Below, piece after piece: positions 50,564 through 60,273 of a DNA stretch of 64,000 nt. The first letter of the stretch is position 1. Each line of letters starts with the position of its first letter. Where the stretch lies: contig JACKHE010000001.1 in the NCBI GenBank assembly GCA_020639135.1, positions 186,001-250,000 on the forward strand. The letters run 5' to 3'. The position numbers and the translations under genes are program-made. Under the pieces are notes generated by a model, which ran no database searches, was not told the DNA's origin, and saw only the letters and a list, made by a program, of their open reading frames with translations. Source of the stretch: Phycisphaeraceae bacterium (GTDB taxonomy: Bacteria; Planctomycetota; Phycisphaerae; Phycisphaerales; UBA1924).

Positions 50564-51481
50564 ATGAGCGCCCCCACGCATCCCTCGCCGAGCGTTGTTG
50601 AGCCCAAGCCGACCCCCGAAGGGGCGAGGGCGCGGATCGGCGCCGTCCGGTACCTCAACACCAGGCCGATGATCACCGGATTGGAGAAGTGCGCGGACCT
50701 CGACCTGACGCTCGCGGCGCCCGCGGAGCTCTTCGGGATGCTCGAAGCCGGCGCCGTCGATGTCGCGCTGGCCCCGGTCTTCGAGGCGCAGCGCCCCGGC
50801 CCCGGGGTGACGCTGCTGCCCTGCGGCATGATCGGCTCCGAGGGCGAGACGCTGACCGTCCGGCTCTTTTCCATCCGGCCGATCGACACGATCACCACCG
50901 TCTGGGCCGACACCGAGAGCCGGACTTCCGTCGCGCTGCTGCGGATCCTGCTCAATCGGCTGCACGGCGTCGATGTCGAGGTCGTCCCCTTCAACGCGCA
51001 CGAGCGGATGGCCCACACCGCCGGCGGCGCACCGGCGAGCGCGGTCGAGTGGCCGGACGCGGCGCTGCTCATCGGCGACAAGGTGGTGACCGACAGCGCG
51101 CCGGCGGTGCGCTACCCCCACCAGCTCGACCTGGGCGGGGCGTGGCGCTCGCTGACCGGGCTGCCCTTCGTGTACGCGGCTTGGATGCGCCGGACGGACC
51201 GCACGGACGACCCGCGGGTGCGGCGCGCGGCGATGGCGCTGGACCGCCAGCGCCGGCACAACGCGATGCGCGCCGACTGGATCGCCGACACGCAGGCGCC
51301 GGCGCTGGGCTGGCCCACCGACCTGGCCCGCCGGTACCTGGGCGAGCTGCTCTCGTACGAGCCACGCGCGGCGCACCGCGAGGCGATCGAGACCTTCTTC
51401 GCCATGGCGCACGAGCAGGGGCTGATCGAAGAGCGTCGCCCCGTCACGTGGGCGCGCGACGACGAGCCATGCCTCGCCTGA
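50564..51481 (+). CDS. mqnA: Chorismate dehydratase (futalosine menaquinone pathway)
   Basis: A 305-residue periplasmic-binding-like fold enzyme that dehydrates chorismate to 3-[(1-carboxyvinyl)oxy]benzoate, the first step of futalosine-type menaquinone synthesis. Signatures: RIGAVRYLNTRPMITGL at the N-terminus (~24), AAPAELFGMLEAGAVDVALAPV, LTVRLFSIRPID, DAALLIGDKVV, and DLGGAWRSLTGLPFVYAAWM. An ~20-residue Pro-rich tail precedes the fold. The 3' end overlaps the sigma-like gene by 13 bases. No other mqn genes are in the window. Confidence 0.93.
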   Translation: MSAPTHPSPSVVEPKPTPEGARARIGAVRYLNTRPMITGLEKCADLDLTLAAPAELFGMLEAGAVDVALAPVFEAQRPGPGVTLLPCGMIGSEGETLTVRLFSIRPIDTITTVWADTESRTSVALLRILLNRLHGVDVEVVPFNAHERMAHTAGGAPASAVEWPDAALLIGDKVVTDSAPAVRYPHQLDLGGAWRSLTGLPFVYAAWMRRTDRTDDPRVRRAAMALDRQRRHNAMRADWIADTQAPALGWPTDLARRYLGELLSYEPRAAHREAIETFFAMAHEQGLIEERRPVTWARDDEPCLA

Positions 51482-53100
51482 GCCGGCTGCGCATCGGCGC
51501 GCTCGCCGACCTGGCGGGGCAGCTGCGCTTCGCGCCGAAGAAGCGGATCCTGGCGCAGCTCGAATCGGCGATGAAGCTCGCCGGCGAGATCGACCCGGAA
51601 ATCGCCTATCCCGAGGACTGGGTGGTCTTCCGCATCACCGGGTACCGGCCCGAGATGGATTCTCCAACGCTGATCATCGGCCAGGCGCTGCGTGGCGATC
51701 TCTCCGCGTTCGCCGAGCGCGTCAGCGACCGGGCCCGGCTGCGCGAGAGCGACATGCCGCCGTTCCTGCGCCCCGACGAGCTCGCCGCGCGCTGGCGCGT
51801 GAGTGTCAAGACGCTCGAGCGCGCCCGGCGACGGGGGCTGATCGCGCTGCGCCGGCACGACGCCGACGGCGTGGTCCGGCTGGCGTACCCGCTCAACTCC
51901 GTCGAGCGGTACGAGCGGGAGCACCGCGGGGATCTCGACGCCGCCGGCGCGTTCGGGCGGATCGATCCGGAAGCCGCGGACCGGCTCGCGCTCGTCGGCG
52001 ATCGCGCGATGCGACGGTTCGGATGGTCGCTCAACGAAACCGCGCAGCGCCTGGCCGAACGGACCGGGCGCGGCCGCGAGACCATGCGGCAGCTCCTCCA
52101 GCGCCGCGCCGGGATCCGCGGCGCCGGGGCCCTGCCCGCCCACGATCGCCGGGTCATCGACCGGGCCGCGCGCCGGGCCGTCCGCGTCTCGGTGATCGCG
52201 AAAAAATACGACCGGACCGACGCGGCTGTCCGGTTGATCATCAACCAGAGCCGCCTGCGCCGGATGCTCCACTGGCGGCTGCCGGATCGCGTCGCCATGG
52301 ATGATCGGGAGCTTTCGCTGCTGCTCGAACACCCCCTGCTGGCCGGGCCGCCGCGCACGGCGGCGCCGATGACGATCGCGGGGTTCATCGAGATCACGGA
52401 CCGCTCCGGCAAGCCGGACGCCGACCGGGAGCGGCTGCTCGCGACGGCGCACCGGGCGCTGCTGTGTCGCGCCGGCGCCGTCGGGAAGGCCATGCAGCGT
52501 TCGAGTCCCCGCGCCGGCGCGCTCGACGACGCCGAGGCCGATCTCCGCCTGGCGTCGATCTTGCGCGCTGCGTTGGTCGCGTCGGAGCTGGGGCTGATCC
52601 GCGGCGCCATCGAGGGTCGCCTGGGAGCGCCCGTGCCCGAGCTCCGGCCGGCAGTCGCGACGCTCGCGTACGACGCTGCGGTCGTCGGGTGCATCGAGGC
52701 CGCGGCGTCCTTCGACCCCGCGCGGGGAGGCCGACTGGCCGCGTCGGCTTCGCTGGCCATCAACCGGGCGCTGGCCGACGCGGAGCGGGCGATCGCGAAA
52801 CAGGCCACGCGCAGCGCCCCGGCCGGGCTGCGCGACTGGACGCGCGCCGTGGCGCCTTGGCAGCGCTGGCTGGACCTGCCGCGCGCGTACGAGGCGCTGC
52901 TCCCTTCGCTGGAACCCCCCGGGGGTCCGGCGCTGGCGCTGCTGCACGCCCTGACGGGCCGTCGGCCACTGCCGCCCCGCGAGATCGCGTCGGAGCTCGG
53001 GCTCCCGCGCGTCGCGGTGGCGCGCGCGATCGGCGACGGGGTCCGGGCGCTGCGGGCGCTCCACCGCGCGGGCGGCTCGGGGGAAGCGCAACTTCGGTAG
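51469..53100 (+). CDS. Degenerate sigma-70-like DNA-binding protein
   Basis: A 543-residue basic protein. Residues ~99-150 are a MerR/excisionase-like helix-turn-helix (FLRPDELAARWRVSVKTLER). The second half resembles sigma regions: ~340-450 includes AAASFDPARGGRLAASASLAINRALADAERA, comparable to the region 2 motif FDPxRGxRFSTYAxWWIRQA, and ~480-535 includes LPPREIASELGLPRVAVARAIGDGVRALR, comparable to region 4. Key aromatic melting residues (W, Y) are replaced by Ala, so promoter melting may be lost. The ATG lies inside the end of mqnA, so translation is coupled. Role as a regulator or anti-activator is inference. Confidence 0.65.
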   Translation: MPRLSRLRIGALADLAGQLRFAPKKRILAQLESAMKLAGEIDPEIAYPEDWVVFRITGYRPEMDSPTLIIGQALRGDLSAFAERVSDRARLRESDMPPFLRPDELAARWRVSVKTLERARRRGLIALRRHDADGVVRLAYPLNSVERYEREHRGDLDAAGAFGRIDPEAADRLALVGDRAMRRFGWSLNETAQRLAERTGRGRETMRQLLQRRAGIRGAGALPAHDRRVIDRAARRAVRVSVIAKKYDRTDAAVRLIINQSRLRRMLHWRLPDRVAMDDRELSLLLEHPLLAGPPRTAAPMTIAGFIEITDRSGKPDADRERLLATAHRALLCRAGAVGKAMQRSSPRAGALDDAEADLRLASILRAALVASELGLIRGAIEGRLGAPVPELRPAVATLAYDAAVVGCIEAAASFDPARGGRLAASASLAINRALADAERAIAKQATRSAPAGLRDWTRAVAPWQRWLDLPRAYEALLPSLEPPGGPALALLHALTGRRPLPPREIASELGLPRVAVARAIGDGVRALRALHRAGGSGEAQLR

Positions 53101-53103
53101 GCT
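53098..53103 (+). promoter_or_regulatory. Candidate -10 box of the TrkH gene
   Basis: TAGGCT ends seven bases before the ATG and includes the TAG stop of the preceding gene. Confidence 0.3.
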
Positions 53104-53110
53104 GATCGCG

Positions 53111-54868
53111 ATGACCGAGCAGCGTTCCCTCAGGGTGCGGCACGACACGGGGGACGCCCCGCGCATCCTCCTCGTGCGCGAGACGCTCGCGACGCTGGCG
53201 TTCGTCCCGACGGTGCTGCACTTCGGCTGGCGCCAGCCGGTGCTCGATCAGTCCGTGCTCCACGCGATCCAGTTCGTGGCCGTCGCGGCGTTCGCCGTCG
53301 CGATGTTCATCACCATGCGCCGCGCCGGCGGGCGGGAGGCGCAGCGCCGGTTCCTGGTCACGCACTGGGCCGAGGCGGCGCTGGTGGTGATCGCCGCGTG
53401 TTTGTCCTGGTCGTGGCTGGGCCTGGCGCTGGCGACCTCGGCGCTGATGGTCGTGGTGTCCCTGCGGGTGTACATGCTCGTGGCGAGCCTGGCGATCCCC
53501 CCGGGGCTGGTCTTCGTCGGGTCGTTCCTGGCGCTGATCGCCGTTGGGACGGCGGGGCTGATGCTCCCCGCGGCGACGCCGCCCGGCCAGCCGATCGGTG
53601 TCCTCGACGCCTCCTTCACCATCACCAGCGCCATCAGCCAGACGGGGCTTGTCGTCCGACCAACCGGCGAGAGCTTCACCAGGTTCGGGCAGGTCGTCAT
53701 CTGCGCGTGGATCCAGATCGGCGCGCTGGGCATCCTCGTCTTCGGCGCCGTCGTCGCGACGATGCTCGGCTCCTCCTTCGGGCTCCGCGCCACGCAGACG
53801 CTCGGCGAAACCACCGAGCAGGGCTGGGAGGGGCAGTACTCCCTCGGCAAGCTCGTCCTGTTCATCATGATCGTCACGCACGCGGTCGAGGCGCTCGGCG
53901 CCGCGGCGTACTACTTCCTGCTCCCGGCGACGTGGGACGGCGCGCCGCCGATGCACGGCGCCGGCGACCGCGTCTTCCACTGCGTCTTCCTGGCCGTCTC
54001 GTCGTTCTGCAACGCGGGCTTCGCGACGACGGCCAACAGCTTCGAGGGCCTGCGCACCGGCGTGGCGCCGCACACCGTCGCCGTCGTGCTGACCATCATC
54101 GGGCTGCTGGGGTTCCCGGTGCTGCAGAACATCATGCAGGTGGTCGTCGGCAAGCTCCGGGGCCGGCGGACCGAGGGCAGGCGGCTCATCCGCCTCGACA
54201 CGCACACGAAGATCGTCCTCTCGACGCTCGCCGTGGTGTACCTCCTGGGGCTGCTCTTCGTCTTCATCGGAGAGACACTCCAGACCGACACCAACTGGCG
54301 CGTCGCGATCCTCGACGCGCACTTTCTCGCGGCGCAGCGCACGACGGGCTTCGACACCGTCAGCCCCGCGGACATCGGCCTCTTCGCCAGGCTGGTCGTC
54401 ATCTTCATGATGTTCATCGGCGGGGCGCCGGGCTCGACCGCCGGGGGGCTGAAGGTGGTGGTGCTGGCGATCCTGGCGCTGACCGTCTGGTCCACCATCC
54501 GTGGGCGCCCCCAGACCGAGGCGTGGGGACGGACCATCCCCGACGAGGTTGTGCGCAAGTGCGCGACCATCCTCGCCCTGTGCCTGGGGACGTGCATGAT
54601 CACCGTCGCGGTCCTGACGGCCACCGAGCACATCGGCGACGAGACCAGGCTCGGGCCCCTGCTCTTCGAGACGATCTCCGCCTTCGGAACCAGCGGGCTC
54701 TCGACCGGGATCACCGCCGAACTCAGCGCGCCGGGGCGGGTCGCGCTGATGGCCGCGATGTTCATCGGCCGCGTCGGGGCGCTGGCGATCTTCGCCGCGG
54801 TCTTCAGCGTCCGCCCGGCGATGCGGGCCCAGTACGCCTACCCGAGGGGGGATGTGGTGATCTATTGA
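53111..54868 (+). CDS. TrkH/KtrB-type potassium uptake channel subunit
   Basis: A 585-residue membrane protein with about ten to twelve helices. The four pore loops of the family can be seen, for example ITSAISQTGLVV (~175), VSSFCNAGFATTAN (~300), AAQRTTGFDTVSP (~410) and ISAFGTSGLSTGI (~530), plus FIGGAPGSTAGGLKV (~438), which is hallmark TrkH/KtrB. It moves K+ (or Na+/K+) across the inner membrane, gated by the TrkA-type subunit encoded 88 bases downstream. The two extra N-terminal helices (~20-75) are additional to the minimal KtrB. Starts 10 bases after the sigma-like gene. Confidence 0.93.
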   Translation: MTEQRSLRVRHDTGDAPRILLVRETLATLAFVPTVLHFGWRQPVLDQSVLHAIQFVAVAAFAVAMFITMRRAGGREAQRRFLVTHWAEAALVVIAACLSWSWLGLALATSALMVVVSLRVYMLVASLAIPPGLVFVGSFLALIAVGTAGLMLPAATPPGQPIGVLDASFTITSAISQTGLVVRPTGESFTRFGQVVICAWIQIGALGILVFGAVVATMLGSSFGLRATQTLGETTEQGWEGQYSLGKLVLFIMIVTHAVEALGAAAYYFLLPATWDGAPPMHGAGDRVFHCVFLAVSSFCNAGFATTANSFEGLRTGVAPHTVAVVLTIIGLLGFPVLQNIMQVVVGKLRGRRTEGRRLIRLDTHTKIVLSTLAVVYLLGLLFVFIGETLQTDTNWRVAILDAHFLAAQRTTGFDTVSPADIGLFARLVVIFMMFIGGAPGSTAGGLKVVVLAILALTVWSTIRGRPQTEAWGRTIPDEVVRKCATILALCLGTCMITVAVLTATEHIGDETRLGPLLFETISAFGTSGLSTGITAELSAPGRVALMAAMFIGRVGALAIFAAVFSVRPAMRAQYAYPRGDVVIY

Positions 54869-54956
54869 CGGGTCGGTGTTGCGCGGGTTCGGCCGGGCCG
54901 CGCCCCGGCGCCAGGCGCGTGGACCGACTACCCTGAGACGACCCCTGAGATGAACC

Positions 54957-55643
54957 ATGGTTGAGCGATTCGCGGTGATCGGGTTGGGACGCTTCGGCGC
55001 CAGGCTGGCGACCTCGCTGGCGCGCGCCGGGGTCGAGGTCATCGGCATCGACAAGAGCCGAGAGGTCGTCGAGGAGCTCCGCGACCAGGTCACCCTCGCT
55101 ATCGCGATGGACGCCACCGACGAGGCGGCGCTGCGGATCCAGGGCATCGACCAGGTGGACACGGCCATCGTCGGCATGGGGCGGAACTTCGAGGCCACCG
55201 CGATGGCCACCGCCCTGCTCAAGTCTCTCCGCGTCAAACGCGTCATCGCCCGCGCCGGCAACCCCATGCAGGCGAGGATCCTCCAGCGCATCGGCGCCGA
55301 CTCCATCGTCAGCCCCGAGGACGAGTCCGCCGACCGGTGGAGCCACAAGCTGTTGATGCCATTCATCATCGACCACGTCGAGCTGGGCAACGGCTACGCC
55401 CTGGCGCAGGTGCCCACCCCGGAGCCCTGGCGGGGCAGGAAGCTCGCCGACCTCGACCTCCGGCACAAGCACAAGGTCACCATCGTGGCGATCAAGCGCC
55501 GCGTCGCCTCCGCCACCGCGACCGGGGCCGAGAACTACCACGAGCGGGTCGTGGACCTCCCCCAGCCCGGCAGCATCGTCGGCGCCGACGACACCCTCGT
55601 CCTGGCGGGCTTCGACAAGGACATCGAGAAACTCCCCCGCTGA
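54957..55643 (+). CDS. TrkA/KtrA-type potassium channel regulatory subunit
   Basis: A 228-residue cytoplasmic protein. The N-terminal RCK/TrkA-N Rossmann domain has FAVIGLGRFGARLATSLARA (glycine-rich nucleotide loop), VEVIGIDKSREVVEEL and VIARAGNPMQARIL. The C-terminal TrkA-C domain runs from ~150 (RKLADLDLRHKHKVTIVAIK, IVGADDTLVLAGF). It gates the channel encoded just upstream in response to nucleotide and c-di-AMP or ATP in homologues. A TACCCT box 22 bases ahead could give an independent transcript. Confidence 0.93.
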   Translation: MVERFAVIGLGRFGARLATSLARAGVEVIGIDKSREVVEELRDQVTLAIAMDATDEAALRIQGIDQVDTAIVGMGRNFEATAMATALLKSLRVKRVIARAGNPMQARILQRIGADSIVSPEDESADRWSHKLLMPFIIDHVELGNGYALAQVPTPEPWRGRKLADLDLRHKHKVTIVAIKRRVASATATGAENYHERVVDLPQPGSIVGADDTLVLAGFDKDIEKLPR

Positions 55644-55909
55644 CCGGCGCTCCCGGGACGCGCCGGATCACCCCCGGACACCCCCCCGCCCGACGGCCCG
55701 CCGGCTCCGGCCTTTTTCGCTTTGGTCGGATGGTTTTTCATCCGAAGAGGCTTATCATCGCTCCCCACGAAGGCCGTGCCGGCGCCCGGGGAAAACGGGG
55801 CCGTTCCGACCTGTGTTGACTCTCACCATCCCGTGACGCCGACGATCCCGAGGAACAGGATCAACGACGCACCAAACGAGCGCCCGCCCACGCGACGGGC
55901 GTACCACCC

Positions 55910-57301
<1,392 letters not shown>

Positions 57302-57325
57302 TCTGAAGGCGACTTTTGAACTCCC

Positions 57326-57360
57326 AACAACCCCATCGGAGCCATCCGGTGGGGTTGTTT
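57326..57360 (+). terminator. Rho-independent terminator of gdhA
   Basis: AACAACCCCATCGGA (57326-57340) pairs with TCCGGTGGGGTTGTT (57345-57359) through one wobble pair, followed by T. It ends at the stop of the convergent methyltransferase gene, so the T-run overlaps that gene's stop codon. Confidence 0.85.
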
Positions 57361-57361
57361 G

Positions 57362-58078
57362 TTATTGCCCCAGCACGTCAAGCCGCCACGGCGCCACCGT
57401 CGTTTCGCTCACCCATTCGTACGGGTCGTCCTCGCGCCCCATCGGCAGGTGCGATTCGAGCACGCGCAGGCCCGCCCGCCCGTAGATCTCCCGGTAAGAC
57501 TCCCCGGTGCAGAGGATGTCCTCGACCACCGTCTGCGCATCGATGGTGAACGTGATCACCTTCACGATGTCGCCGGATTGCTTCGCGCGGTTCTCCGGGA
57601 AGTCCTTCGTCGAGAACGACGCCCACTCGTGGGTGTAGATCTCCGGCGTCGAGACCAGGTTGATGACCCGCCCCCCGGGGTTGAGCAGCGACGCGAACGA
57701 CGCAAACAGAACGTCCTTCATCGACATCGGGATGTTGTCGAACGGGAACGCCGCGAGGATCAGGTCGAACCTCGCCTCGCCCAGCGCTTCGAACGAGCCG
57801 GGCCTGACCAGCCGGTAGTCGCCCTCCGGGTCGAGCTCCACCGCATTGCGGATCATCACCGGCGAGATGTCGATCCCGACGACGCGGAACCCCAGCCCCC
57901 GCAGGAACCGGCTCGACCGCCCGGCGCCGCAGCCGAAGTCCAGCGCCGCCTTCCCCGCGACATGCCGGGCGATCAGCTCGGGCAGGTCGCGGAACGCCAG
58001 GTGGTAGGTCCCGGGGAAGGCCATCCGGGCGTAGGCGTCGGCGTAATCGCCCTGCTCATAGATGTTCACGTGCTCCAT
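57362..58078 (-). CDS. Class I SAM-dependent methyltransferase
   Basis: A 238-residue protein. The Rossmann methyltransferase motifs are motif I ALDFGCGAGRSSRFLRGLGF (~43), the acidic loop VVGIDISPVMIRNAV (motif II) and FDLILAAFPFDNIPM (motif III/IV). No target-recognition domain is evident; the substrate (small molecule or lipid) is unknown. The longer upstream frame is an antisense artefact of atpG. The start at 58078 has a TACGAT box eight bases upstream. Convergent with gdhA and divergent from atpG. Confidence 0.85.
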   Translation of the reverse strand: MEHVNIYEQGDYADAYARMAFPGTYHLAFRDLPELIARHVAGKAALDFGCGAGRSSRFLRGLGFRVVGIDISPVMIRNAVELDPEGDYRLVRPGSFEALGEARFDLILAAFPFDNIPMSMKDVLFASFASLLNPGGRVINLVSTPEIYTHEWASFSTKDFPENRAKQSGDIVKVITFTIDAQTVVEDILCTGESYREIYGRAGLRVLESHLPMGREDDPYEWVSETTVAPWRLDVLGQ

Positions 58079-58086
58079 GGGGCGGG

Positions 58087-58092
58087 ATCGTA
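58087..58092 (-). promoter_or_regulatory. Leaderless-type -10 box of the methyltransferase gene
   Basis: TACGAT ends eight bases before the ATG at 58078. Confidence 0.4.
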
Positions 58093-58153
58093 GCCCGGGC
58101 CGGGCCCCGGCGGGACAGGCGTTCGAGCCCCGGACGCCGCCCCCCAGGGGGGC

Positions 58154-58159
58154 TACACT
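58154..58159 (+). promoter_or_regulatory. Candidate -10 box of atpG
   Basis: GGCTACACTC context; TACACT ends nine bases before the ATG at 58169, with no Shine-Dalgarno. Confidence 0.5.
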
Positions 58160-58168
58160 CCCGTCCCT

Positions 58169-59050
58169 ATGGCAACCATCCGCGAAATCAAGAACCGCAT
58201 GAAAGCGGTCGGCAACATCAAGCGCATCACCCGCACGATGCAGATGATCGCCACCGCCAAGTTCGCCGCCGCCCAGACCCGCGCCACCGCCGCCAAGCCC
58301 TACACCGAGGGCGTCTTCAAGCTCGTCCAGGAGCTCGCGGCCACCGCCGGCGACATCGATCACCCGCTCATCTCCGGCCCGGGAGGCGACATCTCCGCCA
58401 AGCCCGAGCTCGTGCTGATCCTCACCTCCGACCGCGGCCTGTGCGGCCCCTACAACGGCGGCGTGCTGCGCCTGGCGATGAGCCACCTCCGGTCGCTGTC
58501 GGTCCCCTGCGAGACCGAGCTCGTCGGCAAGAAGGGCGTCGCGTTCCTCAAGTTCCAGGGCAAGCCCGCGACTCGGCACCACACGCACTTCGGCGACAAC
58601 CCCCACCGCGAGGAGATCGAGCACCTCGCGCAGGAATACATGGACCGCTTCAGCGCGGGCGAGCTCTCGGCCGTGCGCGTCGTGTACACCCGCTTCATCA
58701 GCGCCGGCAAGCAGTCGCCGGAGATCCTGCAGCTCCTGCCGCTCAAGCCGCCGAGCGAGAGCGGCGAGGGCGAGAAGGCGTCGGGCCCCGGCGCGCTGTA
58801 CGAGTTCAGCCCCGAGGCCGGCGAGCTGCTCTCGGAGCTGCTCCCCGAGACGGTGCGCACGACGCTGGCGCAGTGCTTCTCCGACGCGATCGTCTCCGAG
58901 CACGTTTCGCGCATGGTCGCGATGAAGTCCGCCACCGACGCCGCCGGCAAAATGGGCAAGACCCTCACCCGCCAGTACAACCGCGCCCGCCAGGCGCAGA
59001 TCACGACGGAGCTGACCGAGATTATCTCCGGCGCCGCGGCCCTGGAGTAA
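58169..59050 (+). CDS. atpG: ATP synthase F1 gamma subunit (lone copy)
   Basis: A 293-residue subunit forming the central rotor shaft. Signatures: MATIREIKNRMKAVGNIKRITRTMQMIATAKF at the N-terminal helix, LVLILTSDRGLCGPYNGGVLR (~72), and the C-terminal helix SRMVAMKSATDAAGKMGKTLTRQYNRARQAQITTELTEIISGAAAL. The length is close to the usual ~286. Normally atpG lies between atpA and atpD; here the flanks are a methyltransferase and an unknown membrane protein, and it has its own promoter and hairpin. It appears intact, so the subunit set is probably encoded at several sites. Confidence 0.95.
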   Translation: MATIREIKNRMKAVGNIKRITRTMQMIATAKFAAAQTRATAAKPYTEGVFKLVQELAATAGDIDHPLISGPGGDISAKPELVLILTSDRGLCGPYNGGVLRLAMSHLRSLSVPCETELVGKKGVAFLKFQGKPATRHHTHFGDNPHREEIEHLAQEYMDRFSAGELSAVRVVYTRFISAGKQSPEILQLLPLKPPSESGEGEKASGPGALYEFSPEAGELLSELLPETVRTTLAQCFSDAIVSEHVSRMVAMKSATDAAGKMGKTLTRQYNRARQAQITTELTEIISGAAALE

Positions 59051-59078
59051 GGCGGAAGCGAACAACAGCAATGCGTGC

Positions 59079-59144
59079 CATGGCCACGGGTTTCCGTGGC
59101 CATGTTTTCGCACAACGTCATGGCCACGCAAAGCCGTGGCCATG
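59079..59144. repeat. Twin near-identical hairpins after atpG
   Basis: Hairpin 1: CATGGCCACGG (59079-59089), loop GTTT, CCGTGGCCATG (59094-59104), then TTTT, an atpG terminator candidate. Hairpin 2: CATGGCCACG (59119-59128), loop CAAAGC, CGTGGCCATG (59135-59144), without a T-run. The arms are nearly the same, so four copies of CATGGCCACG or its complement occur in 66 bases. Confidence 0.75.
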
Positions 59145-59215
59145 CCAGACCCCTTCACCATGGACGCCCAGTCTGAGGCTCTACGAAGACTCGGATACCG
59201 CGCACTCCCGCGACG

Positions 59216-59221
59216 TACACT
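59216..59221 (+). promoter_or_regulatory. Leaderless-type -10 box of membrane paralogue 1
   Basis: CGTACACTC context; TACACT ends six bases before the ATG at 59228. Confidence 0.5.
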
Positions 59222-59227
59222 CTCCCG

Positions 59228-60208
59228 ATGGCGTCCATGGCGCACCGCATCACCATCGACACGGATCAAGCGCACGACCCGCCGAGGTGGGTGGCCGTGG
59301 ACGGGCTGCGCTCCTTCCGCACCGGCAGATGGCTCGGCGGCGCCTTGGGCCTGGCGATCGCCATCGGCATGATCGCCGGCGCCATCGTCGCGACGCGGCT
59401 GAACCCGAACACCGTCCCCCTCTGGGCGATCGGTGTCGGGTTCGGGCTCTACCTGCTCGCGGCCTTCGGGGCGATGCTGCTCATGTTCCGGCTGCTCAAG
59501 AACGCCGACATCCGCGAGCTCGCCGGAGCGCCGGAAGACAGCCTGAGCATCCACCGCAGGGCGCTGGTGGCGGGTGTGCTCGACAACCCCGGCGGACGCG
59601 GCGCAGCGAACCGCACGTTCGACGCCGAAGTCTTCATCGCGGCTTACCAGTCCGAGGGCGCCGAAGCGCCGAGGGCGCTGATCATCGGCGCGACACCGCC
59701 ACCGGACGAATCTGAAGATCGGGCATGCCCGACGCGCCTCAAGGGCGACCCGCCGTTCTCATCGTTCGATTCCAGGTGGACGTTGGCCGTCACGTTGCTG
59801 CCGCTGGCGTACATCACCTGGATGATCGTCTCGACGCTGCACTCGATGAGCGCGACGCCCTCGCAGTGGCTGATGTTCGCGCCGGTGTTCCTGCTGCTCT
59901 GGGCGCAGCCCCTCATCGCCGATCTTGAGATCAGGCTGATTTTTCCGCCCCGTTCCGCGATCCTCGATCGCGGAACGATCGAGTTCCGCAAGCTGTTCCG
60001 CCGGCGCACGCTCCGGGCCGGCGATGCCGTCTGCTTCATCGTGCAGGGCCGCCGCAAGTCCACCGTGCAGTGGTTCGCGCCGGGTAGGCGGCTCGCCTCG
60101 CTGACGTTGCACCTCCGGGGCCCCGACGACCCCCGCCTCACCGAGATCCTCGACCTCTGGACGGCGGACCCGATCAGCGAACCAGAGATCAGGCCGCAGG
60201 ATCCGTGA
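59228..60208 (+). CDS. Unknown membrane protein, paralogue 1 of a tandem pair
   Basis: A 326-residue protein. The N-terminal motif ITIDTDQAHDPPRWVAVDG is shared with the next gene. Helices at ~35-60 (LGGALGLAIAIGMIAGAIVA), ~68-90, ~180-205 (LAVTLLPLAYITWMIVSTL) and ~212-230 give four membrane spans; a cytoplasmic loop lies between the pairs. The C-terminal ~95 residues are a beta-rich soluble domain ending DPRLTEILDLWTADP, also shared. No known family recognised. It has a TACACT box six bases before the ATG. Confidence 0.7.
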   Translation: MASMAHRITIDTDQAHDPPRWVAVDGLRSFRTGRWLGGALGLAIAIGMIAGAIVATRLNPNTVPLWAIGVGFGLYLLAAFGAMLLMFRLLKNADIRELAGAPEDSLSIHRRALVAGVLDNPGGRGAANRTFDAEVFIAAYQSEGAEAPRALIIGATPPPDESEDRACPTRLKGDPPFSSFDSRWTLAVTLLPLAYITWMIVSTLHSMSATPSQWLMFAPVFLLLWAQPLIADLEIRLIFPPRSAILDRGTIEFRKLFRRRTLRAGDAVCFIVQGRRKSTVQWFAPGRRLASLTLHLRGPDDPRLTEILDLWTADPISEPEIRPQDP

Positions 60209-60259
60209 TTCATCAGGGAAACCGCGGGATTCGCTCCGCGGCCCGTCGGTCGCCAGTGG

Positions 60260-60265
60260 TAAAAT
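60260..60265 (+). promoter_or_regulatory. Leaderless-type -10 box of membrane paralogue 2
   Basis: TAAAAT ends eight bases before the ATG at 60274; it fixes the start downstream of an earlier in-frame ATG at 60205. Confidence 0.5.
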
Positions 60266-60273
60266 CCGGCGCC

